Source of the DNA: Promethearchaeota archaeon
GTDB lineage: Archaea > Asgardarchaeota > Lokiarchaeia > Sigyniarchaeales > SOKP01
DNA: 43,025 nucleotides
Direction: 5' to 3'
NCBI GenBank assembly: GCA_019894975.1
Contig: JAGXNO010000034.1
Location: forward strand, 1-43,025
Under the pieces are notes generated by a model that made no database searches, was not told the origin of the DNA, and worked only from the letters and a program-made list of their open reading frames with translations. A program made the translations under genes and the position numbers. This document shows, in pieces, positions 8,553-16,462 of the stretch (positions are counted from its first letter, which is position 1; the number at the start of each line of letters is the position of its first letter).

Positions 8553-8900
8553 TTGATGAATCGAAAAACTGATGGTTTAATCATTTAACAAATTTAGGGC
8601 AGAACTAATTATCGTTACCGATAAAAAAGCTGAGAAAAGTTTAGAAAATTAATAATTAGATGAAAATAATAGAATGAAATCAATCAAAATATACCATTTC
8701 ATTAAATTAAAAAAACTAGTAATCCGCTAAATTATCAGAATTTAGTCGGATTGAATTATGTTTTCATAATAATTTAATTTTAATAATATAGACTATTTTC
8801 AATATCATAATTCATTTCATAGAATTACTAAAGAACTAAATGAGTGAATATCGTTAATCTTTAAAACATAGGAGGTAAGGATTAACAAAGGTGAATAAAA
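8553..8900. other. 348-bp intergenic leader of hdrA with hairpins
   Basis: No gene is seen. The stretch is very A+T-rich. It holds two inverted repeats: AATGAAAT/ATTTCATT (8673-8680 with 8696-8703) and a stronger hairpin at 8721-8752. AGGAGG at about 8871-8876 lies 24 bases before the hdrA start and is too far to set it. GGTGA at 8890-8894 is better placed. Confidence 0.5.
8721..8752 (+). promoter_or_regulatory. Two-stem hairpin in the hdrA leader
   Basis: AATCCG (8721-8726) pairs with CGGATT (8747-8752), and TAAATT (8728-8733) with AATTTA (8739-8744). The bulges are C against GT and the loop is ATCAG. Twelve perfect pairs within 32 bases stand out from the background. It lies about 150 bases before hdrA. 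Candidate roles are an operator, an RNA regulator or a leader element for recoding. It lacks the sheared G-A core of a SECIS. Confidence 0.4.
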
Positions 8901-10880
8901 TTGTCTGAAAAACAGACCAATGAAAATGTAAACGAAGAAAGTCAAACTAGAATAGGTGTGTTCGTATGTCACTGAGGTATCAATATAGCAGGAATCTTAG
9001 ATATCCCAAAAATCGTTGAAGAAATAGATAAAATAGAGAATGTTTGGGCTTATCCATATCTTTCTCTTTGAACTGAAGGCGGTTCTGCTGAAATTAAAGA
9101 AAAACATGCAGATCGAAAGTTTGATAGAGTTTTGGTAGCAGCTTGCACTCCAAAAACGCATCAACCAGTATTTCACGCGATATTAACAGAAATGGGATTA
9201 CCCCCAAGATACTTAGAATTCGTTAATATAAGAGAACATTGTTCTTTTGTACATCAAGCTCCAGAGGTACGTGAAAAAGCAACTCTTAAAGCGATAGAGT
9301 TAATTAAGGCAGGTATAGCTCGTTCAAAGTTATTAGAAGATGTTCCCACTAAAACAGTTCCAGTAGAACCTTCCGCTCTCGTAGTGGGAGGAGGAATTGC
9401 GGGATTATCTGCAGCTATTGATTTAGGAGATGCAGGATACAAGGTATATTTAGTTGAGAAGAACACGACAATTGGCGGTCGCATGTCCCAGCTTGATAGA
9501 ACTTTTCCTACTGATGATTGTTCGATATGAATATTGGGACCAAAGATGCTTGAAGCTAATCGACATCCAAATATTGAGATTCTTTCCTACAGTGAAGTTG
9601 CTGAAATCGATGGCTACATTGGTAACTTTGAAGTGAAAGTAAGGAGAATGGCTCGATTTGTTGATGAGGATAAATGCACGGGTTGCGGCACTTGTACAGA
9701 TGTATGTCCTGTCTATATAAGTAATTACTTTGATGAGAACTTATCCGCAAGAAAAGTTATTGACGTAGCTTTTGCGCAAGCAGTACCAGCAGTATCACAA
9801 CTTGATAGAAAAACGTGTATTGAATGTTTTGCTTGTGTAGATGCATGCGACCAAGATGCCATAGATTTCAGTCAACAGGATAAAATCGTGGAACTTAAGG
9901 TTGGAACTATAATAGTTGCTACTGGTTGGGACCTCTATAAAGGCGATGATTATGGATATGGCAAATTTGATAACGTAATTAATCAAATAGAACTTGAAAG
10001 GATACTTGCACCAAATGGTCCTACATATGGTCATTTAAAACGTCCTTCCGATGGTAAGCGTCCTTCGAAAGTATTATTTATTAATTGTGTAGGTTCAAGA
10101 GATGTGAATAAAAATGCTCACTGTAGCGTAATCTGTTGTAACCTTTCACTGAAAAACTCTAAGCTAATTAAATCCGAATATCCTGATTCACAAATCGTCG
10201 TTAGCTATATAGATATGCGCTGTGCTGGAAAAGATTATGAAGAATACTATAGAAGATCTCGAGACGCTGGAGTTATTTTTGTTAAAGGATTAATTGGGAA
10301 AATTGAAGAAGATCCTCTTACAAAGAACCTTATAGTACAATTTGAGCCTGTTGGTACCGATTCCGTAGTAACCATGGAAGCCCATATGGTTGTATTATCA
10401 TCTGCTTCACTTCCATCTCAAGGTACATTGCAAATTGCTAAGGTATTAAAAATGGAAAGAAGCCCCGATGGCTTTCTAAAAGAATATCATGCAAGACTTG
10501 ACCCAATCAGCACTAAAGTACCAGGTATATACATCTGTGGTTCTGCTCAAGGGCAGAAAGAGATTGATAAAGCAGTAAGTCAAGCTAGAGGTGCAGCATC
10601 AGTAGCAGGTATTCCAATGGGAAGAGGAGAATATACTATGGAGTTAATACGTGCTATTCCTTCAGATGAACGTTGCGCAAAATGTTATATGTGTATAGAG
10701 GCTTGTCCATATAGAGCTATTTCGGTAAATGAAACAGGAAATATTGTTGTTGACTTAATTAATTGTCGAGGATGCGGAACTTGCGCAGGCATATGTCCTT
10801 CTAAAGCGATTGAATTAACTTACTATAGAGACGACCAATATATGGCTCTAATCGATCAACTTTTACCAATTGAAGAGTAG
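8901..10880 (+). CDS. hdrA: HdrA-type flavin iron-sulfur subunit, selenoprotein with three in-frame UGA (Sec25, Sec57, Sec210)
   Basis: A 659-residue heterodisulfide reductase A homologue, the flavin-based electron-bifurcating subunit. UGA codons at 8973, 9069 and 9528 interrupt one continuous frame. All three fall where HdrA has cysteine: FVCH-U-GINIAG, PYLSL-U-TEGG and DDCSI-U-ILGPKM. The FAD-binding GGGIAG is at 163-168. Ferredoxin-type clusters begin at C259 (CTGCGTC), C306, C592 (CAKCYMC) and C622 (CRGCGTC). The start is TTG at 8901 (MSEKQTNE), with GGTGA six bases upstream; an in-frame stop lies at 8892. mvhD follows after 14 bp. The usual partners HdrB and HdrC are not in the window. 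An ordinary gene caller would split it into pieces at 9132-9530 and 9534-10880. Confidence 0.93.
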
Positions 10881-10894
10881 AGAGGTAATAAAAA

Positions 10895-11353
10895 ATGGCA
10901 GAAGAAAAAGATATAAAAATTATTGTATATGCTTGCTGGAAATGAGGATATGGTTCAGCTGATATGGCAGGTACAATTCGCGCGCAATATCCAGACTCAA
11001 TCCGAAATGTCTTAGTACCTTGTACGGGGCGTGTAGGATCTGACTTAATAATGCGTGCTTTTGGTAGAGGTGCTGATGGTGTTGTAATAAATGCTTGATA
11101 TCCTGGTGAATGTGATTATGAGACAGGGAATTATTTTGCGTACCGACAAGTAGAATATGTCAAAGAAATACTTAAAACAGTAGGAGCAAGTCCAGAGAGG
11201 ATAAAAATCATATATTGTACCGCAGCAGAAGGCCAGAAATTCCAAAATGAAGCTATTGAATTCGATAAAACTATACGCAAATTAGGACCAAGTCCTCTAC
11301 GTACAAAAGGCACACCTAAGAAAGGAAAGGCCAAAGCGAAAGCTAAGGCTTAA
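10895..11353 (+). CDS. mvhD: MvhD/VhuD-type iron-sulfur subunit, selenoprotein with two UGA (Sec17, Sec68)
   Basis: A 152-residue protein of the methyl-viologen-reducing hydrogenase delta family, the small [2Fe-2S] protein that passes electrons to HdrA. The frame runs from ATG 10895 to TAA 11351-11353 across UGA at 10943 (YACWK-U-GYGSADMAG) and 11096 (VVINA-U-YPGECDY). Family members carry cysteine, or selenocysteine in methanogen VhuD, at these sites (CNWC and GCHPGDCHY motifs). Other conserved parts are VPCTGRVGSDLIMRAF and GADGV. The C-terminus is Lys/Ala-rich. The UGA codons break the frame into pieces, so ordinary gene finders would miss it. It is co-directional with hdrA, 14 bp downstream, and AGAGGT precedes the ATG. 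Confidence 0.92.
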
Positions 11354-11360
11354 ATAATAA

Positions 11361-11434
11361 ATGTGTTTACTAATGAAGCTGAGTTAAAAAAACGAGAACT
11401 CATGCTGAAGAAATGGGTGCACCATAAGACACAT
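11361..11434 (+). promoter_or_regulatory. Candidate SECIS element, eukaryote-like core
   Basis: It starts seven bases after the mvhD stop. Lower stem: ATGTGT (11361-11366) pairs with ACACAT (11429-11434), extended by TTA/TAA with a bulged G. Core: AUGA (11373-11376) faces GA at 11407-11408, giving tandem sheared G75-A08 and A76-G07 pairs. Upper stem of nine pairs: A11377-T11406, G-C, C-G, a bulged T11403, then TGAGTT (11380-11385) with AACTCA (11397-11402). Apical loop of 11 nt (11386-11396) opens with seven A. This layout (AUGA core, about 9-bp helix, A-rich loop, UGA on the 3' side) is that of eukaryotic SECIS elements. It is the only strong candidate for the two selenoprotein genes. Confidence 0.8.
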
Positions 11435-11549
11435 AAAATAGTTTTTAAAATATAAGCAATAAGAGTAAAAATTTAGTTATCATATTAGTAATATAAGAAA
11501 AAAAAAGGAAATTGTAAGTACTAATTTAAAATTTCAGAGTTGGAAATAC

Positions 11550-12689
11550 ATGGATGCAATGGCAGAATACCTAATTAAGAGTGAAGATTTTTCTAAAATT
11601 TTAGCAACGTTACTAAAGGAAAAAGTTGTAGACAAAATCATAGGTGCAGAATTAAGAGTTGATAAGAAGTCAGGTAATATTGACAGATTTACAGTTCAAC
11701 CAAAATTAGTGGAAAAAGAAGAAGATCTTTCAGATTTTCCATTATCTCCATTAATCGCTTTTGGATATGCGAGAACAGATTCTGCATCAAAATTCCTTCA
11801 TAAATCTGTAGCAGGTGCTATGAATGAGAAAGTAGGACTTATAGCTCGCCCTTGCGATACACGTGCTTTAATTGAGCTTGCTAAAATTAAACAAGTTAAT
11901 CTAGATAATCTCTTTATAATTGGTATAGAGGATCGAGGAATGCTTCCGAAAGCAGGAAGAGAAATGAGAGCAATTAAAGATGTTGATCCTACTAAAATCG
12001 TGAAAGAGAAAGTTGGAGACAACGGTTTAATTGTCAAATTAGATGATGGGAGTACAAAAGAACTTAAATTTACTGTCTCAGAAAATTGTCTAAGATGTTT
12101 TCGCAAAATTCCTGTTGTTGCTGATTTAACTGTAAGTGATCTTGGTATACCGATCGATTCAGAAGAAATCATTCTTAAAGTGTACTCTGATAATGGAAAT
12201 GATATTTTAGAAAAATCAAGGATAAATAAGAAAGACCTTCCTGATAATGTGAAGAAAGAACATACCGAAAAATTTACCGAAATTATTGAAAAAGCTAAGG
12301 AGAAAAGAGCAAAGGATTTAGAAGAATGGGATAAACTCTCACAAGATGAAAAGATAGCAGAACTGCTTAAATGCACGATGTGTAACACGTGTATTCGAGG
12401 ATGTCCTGTTTGTTACTGTGTAGATTGTATACTCCAAAAGAAGAGAAAGGATAAAACAATAGATAAAGTTACGTATCAATTAACACGAATTGCTCATGAT
12501 GCAGATAGATGTGTTGAGTGTGGGAACTGTGATAACAATTGTCCTCAGAATTTACCCCTCTCACTTTATTTCCAATCTCTCAATGATGCTTTCAAAGAAA
12601 AATTCGGATATGAAGCAGGTATGTCTCTTGATGATATTCCATTCCGTAGTGCAAAAGCAATTGCGGAGATGGAATTAGAAAAGACTTAG
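11550..12689 (+). CDS. FrhB/FdhB-like F420-type iron-sulfur flavoprotein with two ferredoxin clusters
   Basis: 379 residues. The first about 250 resemble the C-terminal domain of coenzyme F420 hydrogenase/dehydrogenase beta subunits. Key segments are EKVGLIARPCDTRALIELAK and ENCLRCFRKIPVVADLTVSDLG. The C-terminal part carries two clusters starting at C275 (CTMCNTCIRGCPVC, with further cysteines) and C321 (CVECGNCDNNCP). Family knowledge says such subunits pass electrons between F420H2 (or NADH-like donors) and Fe-S chains. Following hdrA-mvhD by about 200 bp, it is the likely input or output module of that complex. All codons are sense, with no UGA. Start ATG 11550; an internal ATG at 11559 is possible. 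Ends in TAG. Confidence 0.8.
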   Translation: MDAMAEYLIKSEDFSKILATLLKEKVVDKIIGAELRVDKKSGNIDRFTVQPKLVEKEEDLSDFPLSPLIAFGYARTDSASKFLHKSVAGAMNEKVGLIARPCDTRALIELAKIKQVNLDNLFIIGIEDRGMLPKAGREMRAIKDVDPTKIVKEKVGDNGLIVKLDDGSTKELKFTVSENCLRCFRKIPVVADLTVSDLGIPIDSEEIILKVYSDNGNDILEKSRINKKDLPDNVKKEHTEKFTEIIEKAKEKRAKDLEEWDKLSQDEKIAELLKCTMCNTCIRGCPVCYCVDCILQKKRKDKTIDKVTYQLTRIAHDADRCVECGNCDNNCPQNLPLSLYFQSLNDAFKEKFGYEAGMSLDDIPFRSAKAIAEMELEKT

Positions 12690-12700
12690 GTTATTTAGGA

Positions 12701-12730
12701 TTTTTTTTATTTATTTTTATTATTTTTTCT
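12701..12730 (+). terminator. T-rich tract after the FrhB-like gene
   Basis: Runs of T8, T5 and T6 directly after the stop, separating the Hdr cluster from the corrinoid/methyltransferase pair. Confidence 0.45.
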
Positions 12731-12844
12731 ATTTAATGAACATAATCTAGATCTGTTTGTACAATGCATCAATATTAGGTCAAATTTATCACCATTTTTC
12801 TTATACAATAGAAGGTTTTTATTTCTTCAATCATTTCTTCAACC

Positions 12845-13507
12845 ATGTTATCAAATTTAACAAAGAATCTAGTTGAACTTGAACGTGATCAAGTATTATC
12901 TGAAATAAAAGAACGCATTGGTCAAGGTGAAGATCCATTGAAGATCTTCGAGGAATGTAAGAAAGCCATGGATTTGGTCGGTGAGAAATACAAAAATAAA
13001 GAGTATTTTCTTGCGGAGTTAATGCTCTCAGGTGATCTTTTTAGAGAGGCAACGGAGCTAATCGAACCATATTTACGAGGAAAAGTAACAGAAGGAGATA
13101 TTAAAGGTAAAATAATACTTGCTACAATTCAGGGAGATATTCATGATTTAGGCAAAGATATTTTTGGTATGCTTCTAAAATTAGAAGGTTTTGAGGTTTA
13201 TGACTTAGGTGTAGATGTCAATCCAGATGTTGTGATTGAGAAAGTAAAAGAAATTCAACCCGATTTTCTTGGGTTTTCAGCTCTTCTTACTATAACTTTT
13301 GATCCTATGAAAGAAGTGATTGAGAAATTGGAAAAAGCGGGACTTCGGGATAGATTGAAGATATTGGTTGGTGGAGGAATCACAACCCCACTGGTGAAAG
13401 ATTACACTGGAGCAGACTTTCAAACAGTCGATGCCATGGAGGGTGTTCAATTTTGTTTGGAAACAATTAAAGCAAGAGTTGTAATTAGAGCACGGGGGGG
13501 AATATAA
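12845..13507 (+). CDS. Corrinoid (B12-binding) methyl-carrier protein
   Basis: A 220-residue MtbC/MttC-type two-domain protein. An N-terminal helical cap (about 1-80, with FLAELMLSGDLF) precedes a cobalamin-binding domain. The cobalt ligand is His100 in GDIHDLGKDIF, with the later LLTITFD and VGGGITTP segments lining the corrin site. It carries a methyl group between a substrate methyltransferase and an acceptor methyltransferase. The UroD-type partner gene starts directly after its stop, which supports a pair. No substrate-specific MtbB/MttB/MtmB-type gene lies beside it, so the methyl donor is unknown. Confidence 0.92.
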   Translation: MLSNLTKNLVELERDQVLSEIKERIGQGEDPLKIFEECKKAMDLVGEKYKNKEYFLAELMLSGDLFREATELIEPYLRGKVTEGDIKGKIILATIQGDIHDLGKDIFGMLLKLEGFEVYDLGVDVNPDVVIEKVKEIQPDFLGFSALLTITFDPMKEVIEKLEKAGLRDRLKILVGGGITTPLVKDYTGADFQTVDAMEGVQFCLETIKARVVIRARGGI

Positions 13508-13524
13508 AGGTGAAGGAAGAATAC

Positions 13525-14652
13525 ATGACTCCTCAAGAGAGAACAACAGCTGCAATAAACTTGGAAGAGCCAGATCGTGTACCAATTGCTCCTATTGTAG
13601 GCATGGACTTACCTGCGACATATTATGGATTAAATATCGCAGAATTGCATAGAGAACCTATAAAAGCTATTGAGGCAATGGTTAAATTTTTTGATGAGTT
13701 TGGAGGTTGGGATGGATATTCTACTCTTCCCCTTGTTAAAATAGGGTATATCTTAGGAGGATTAAAATTTAAAGCACCGGGACAAGAATTGCCCGATGCC
13801 CCGGGTTATTATGGACAGTTTGATGAAGGAGAGTGGATGAAAGTAGAAGATTATAAAACAATTGCGGATATTGGCTGGGGTAAATTTGTCGCAGATGAGT
13901 ATATCTATCGGATCAGTGATTGGACTCCTGAAGATGTGGAAGAAAATAGAAAAAAATATTTTCAGTTCGCTCTGAAAGGTGGTGAAGAATACACTATAAA
14001 AAGAAAAATGGGAATGAGAGCGGGAGCTAATCGTGTTCATCCTTTTTTCCTGCTTTCTCTAAATCGGTCACTGCTTAAATTCACCCAAGATCTCTATTAT
14101 AGACCTGAATTAGTCGAAGCAGCGCTCGACACTATGACAGATGGTTTAATAAAAAGCACCATAGCACAATGCAAAGGTAATGGGGGTAATGTAGTTTTTA
14201 TACCTGAAGAAAGAGCGGAAGGTGCTATTTATCCTTTGAAAATTTTTGAGCGATTCTGGTGGCCGTATACGAAAAGAATAGTAGAAAGTTTATACGATGA
14301 GGGAATTATCTCTTGGCTTCATCTTGATCAATGTTGGGATTTAAATATCCCCTATTTTAAAGACCTACCTAGAGCGTCATGCATAATTGACCTTGATGGG
14401 CTTACAGATATATTCAGAGCTAAGGAAATCCTTAAAGATCATTTATGCATTATGAGTGATGTTAGCGGTTCTTTATTTTCCATTGGAAGTCAAAAACAAG
14501 TCGAGGATTACGTTAAAAAGCTTATTGATAAACTTGGTGTTGATGGAGGGCACATTTTATCATCTGGTTGTGAAGTACCTCCCAATTGTAAACCAGAAAA
14601 CTTTAAAGTTTTTCTTAAAACGGGTAAAACTTACCAATTATCAAAGGAATAA
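13525..14652 (+). CDS. UroD/MtaA-type cobalamin-dependent methyltransferase
   Basis: A protein of the uroporphyrinogen decarboxylase superfamily, methyltransferase branch, reading from ATG 13525 (375 residues); GTG at 13510 would add five. The ATG is preferred because GGTGAAGGAAG lies just before it. The N-terminus MTPQERTTAAINLEEPDRVP is the classic opening. HLDQCW and the C-terminal SSGCEVPPNC resemble the zinc-binding His/Cys sites of MtaA/MtbA-type enzymes. It would move a methyl group to or from the corrinoid protein encoded immediately upstream. Whether the acceptor is a tetrahydropterin, a thiol or another carrier cannot be read from the sequence. Confidence 0.85.
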   Translation: MTPQERTTAAINLEEPDRVPIAPIVGMDLPATYYGLNIAELHREPIKAIEAMVKFFDEFGGWDGYSTLPLVKIGYILGGLKFKAPGQELPDAPGYYGQFDEGEWMKVEDYKTIADIGWGKFVADEYIYRISDWTPEDVEENRKKYFQFALKGGEEYTIKRKMGMRAGANRVHPFFLLSLNRSLLKFTQDLYYRPELVEAALDTMTDGLIKSTIAQCKGNGGNVVFIPEERAEGAIYPLKIFERFWWPYTKRIVESLYDEGIISWLHLDQCWDLNIPYFKDLPRASCIIDLDGLTDIFRAKEILKDHLCIMSDVSGSLFSIGSQKQVEDYVKKLIDKLGVDGGHILSSGCEVPPNCKPENFKVFLKTGKTYQLSKE

Positions 14653-14685
14653 TACTCCTAAATTTTTAATTTTTTTATTACTAAT

Positions 14686-15297
14686 TCAAGTTCTTTGTTT
14701 TTCTTCATTAATTGTGGTTAATAGACGCTTTACTTCGTAGGAGTCTGAATATTTTTCGAGGATTTTTTGACAGCATTCAATCGCCAGATCATATTTTTTT
14801 AATTCTCTATAGGTAAGAGCTAGATTATACCATGTTTCAAACTTATCAGGTTTTATGTCTAGGGCTTTCTTACAAACATCAACAGCATTGCTAAATTCAC
14901 CTTTTCTATTATAGGAAACAGCCATATTGTTCCAGGCTTCATGATCTAATGGATTTTGTTCTACTACCTTCTGATAATACTCAATTGCTTTATCAAAATC
15001 AGCATGCTCTTTGTAAGCATTTCCCATGTTATATAATACATCAACGTCATCTGGTTTAAGTTCCAAAGCTCTATTCCAGCACTTCAATGCGCTTTCAAGA
15101 TCTCCCCGACCTATATCATAAGCGTTACCTAAATTATACCATGCTTCAAAGTGATCGGGATTGAGCTCTACAGTTTTTTCCCACGACTCAATCGTACCAT
15201 CTGCGTCAGATTGCTGTCCGCAGATTAACCCCTTTTGATAAAATTCTTCGGCTTCTGAGATCTTCTTGCTTTTTTGAAGAGTATTTTTTTCTGACAT
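14686..15297 (-). CDS. TPR-repeat protein
   Basis: 203 residues made almost entirely of tetratricopeptide repeats (about five). Each has the W-x2-L-G-x2-Y or W-Y-N-L-A-x2-Y core, for example AWYNLGNAYDIG, LYNMGNAYKEH, AWNNMAVSYNRKG and TWYNLALTYRELK. It has no signal peptide or membrane segment, so it is a cytoplasmic scaffold for protein-protein contacts. The partner is unknown. It converges on the methyltransferase gene with about 33 bp between the stops. Very similar repeats are common in Asgard and methanogen genomes. Confidence 0.9.
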   Translation of the reverse strand: MSEKNTLQKSKKISEAEEFYQKGLICGQQSDADGTIESWEKTVELNPDHFEAWYNLGNAYDIGRGDLESALKCWNRALELKPDDVDVLYNMGNAYKEHADFDKAIEYYQKVVEQNPLDHEAWNNMAVSYNRKGEFSNAVDVCKKALDIKPDKFETWYNLALTYRELKKYDLAIECCQKILEKYSDSYEVKRLLTTINEEKQRT

Positions 15298-15424
15298 TAA
15301 TCTAAATAAAAATTATTTGAAGTTAATATTTTTTATTAAACTCAATTTTTTTAAATCTTATTACACATAGTACACATAGTATTTTAACCGGGATATTAGA
15401 TATTTTTCCATCTTTACATTTTTT

Positions 15425-16369
15425 TTACATTATTTTTTTACTGAAAACCTCTAAAGGATCCTCTAAGTTAGAGTTCCCTATAGATAGCAAAATTTTATCA
15501 ATACCCATATTTTCGAATTCGATTACTTTTTGCTTGATATCTTCTGGAAATCCTAGAAATTGATGTTCTAAGAGGTATTCCCTTGTAGGTTTCATTGGTC
15601 CTGGAGAGTTTTTAATAATATTTCCAATTCTTTTATCTAAATCTTCCTGATCTTTTGCAATGGTAAATGAAGTGAACAGAGAAATTTCAAAATTAGACCT
15701 TTCTTTATTGTACTTCTTTAAAATTTCACTAATCTCAGAAACTTTGCGGGATAACTGAGCTTTTAAAAACATTTCTTGAGTTGGATACCCTAGATTTACA
15801 CCATCAGCTTCTCTGCATGCGATATCAATCATTCTTTTTCCGGTTGTACCTAAAACGATTTGTGGATATGGCTTTTGAATAGGTTTGGGGTAATTTCTAT
15901 TTCTTTCTAATTTCCAGAATTTACCTTCAAAATCAGTCACATCTTCAGTGAACATTTTTTTATAGATAATTAATGATTCCTCAAGTTCATCGACCCTTCT
16001 TTTTGGAGTAGGAAAGGGATAGCCATACGCTTTATATTCTTCCTCGTACCAACCCGCACCTAACCAAAATAAAGCTCGACCATTGGAAATAACATCCAAT
16101 GTAGAAATCATTTTCGCTAAATATGTAGGATTTCGATAAGAGTTACAAACTACTATATTTCCTAGTTTTATTTTCTTAGTTTCAGCAGCCAAAGCAGCTA
16201 GAACCATCAAAGCTTCCAAATAAGGTTCCTTTTTATCTTGAGTAGCATCAAATCCAATGAGGTGATCGTTTATGTGAGCAGAATCAAATCCTAATTTTTC
16301 GACCTTTACTGTTAAATCTCTAATCTCAGAATAATCTAATGGTGTTCTTATATAATACCCAAATTTCAT
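15425..16369 (-). CDS. LLM-class (F420- or flavin-dependent) oxidoreductase
   Basis: A 314-residue TIM-barrel protein of the luciferase-like monooxygenase superfamily. It opens MKFGYYIRTPLDYSEI, with LGFDSAHINDHL, then NPTYLAKMISTLDVISNGRA and LGAGWYEEEYKAYG, the standard family landmarks. In archaea such proteins usually use F420 (as in methylenetetrahydromethanopterin reductase, Mer). The sequence shows the family but not the substrate. The nearby Hdr/F420 cluster and methyltransferase pair make an F420 role reasonable, but this is inference. ATG start; 128 bp downstream of the start of the TPR gene, same strand. Confidence 0.88.
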   Translation of the reverse strand: MKFGYYIRTPLDYSEIRDLTVKVEKLGFDSAHINDHLIGFDATQDKKEPYLEALMVLAALAAETKKIKLGNIVVCNSYRNPTYLAKMISTLDVISNGRALFWLGAGWYEEEYKAYGYPFPTPKRRVDELEESLIIYKKMFTEDVTDFEGKFWKLERNRNYPKPIQKPYPQIVLGTTGKRMIDIACREADGVNLGYPTQEMFLKAQLSRKVSEISEILKKYNKERSNFEISLFTSFTIAKDQEDLDKRIGNIIKNSPGPMKPTREYLLEHQFLGFPEDIKQKVIEFENMGIDKILLSIGNSNLEDPLEVFSKKIM

Positions 16370-16462
16370 AGTAGAGAAAAGAAAGAAATTTCTAATAAAA
16401 GTTTTAGTTTTATAAAAAAAAGATCTTTGGATTTTTTCCGTTCAGTCTAGTAAGATATGAGT

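Noticed and set aside
9534..10880. HdrA as a separate 448-residue protein from TTG 9534
   Set aside because: The frame continues upstream through UGA codons to 8901, and the N-terminal domain would be lost otherwise.
8973..11098. Reading the five in-frame UGA codons as sequencing errors
   Set aside because: All five sit at family cysteine positions and a SECIS-like element follows, while none is found inside other intact genes.
11798..12388. Long minus-strand open frame (196 codons)
   Set aside because: Lies fully inside the FrhB-like gene on the other strand, is Ser/Ile-rich and has no family character; a shadow of coding sequence.
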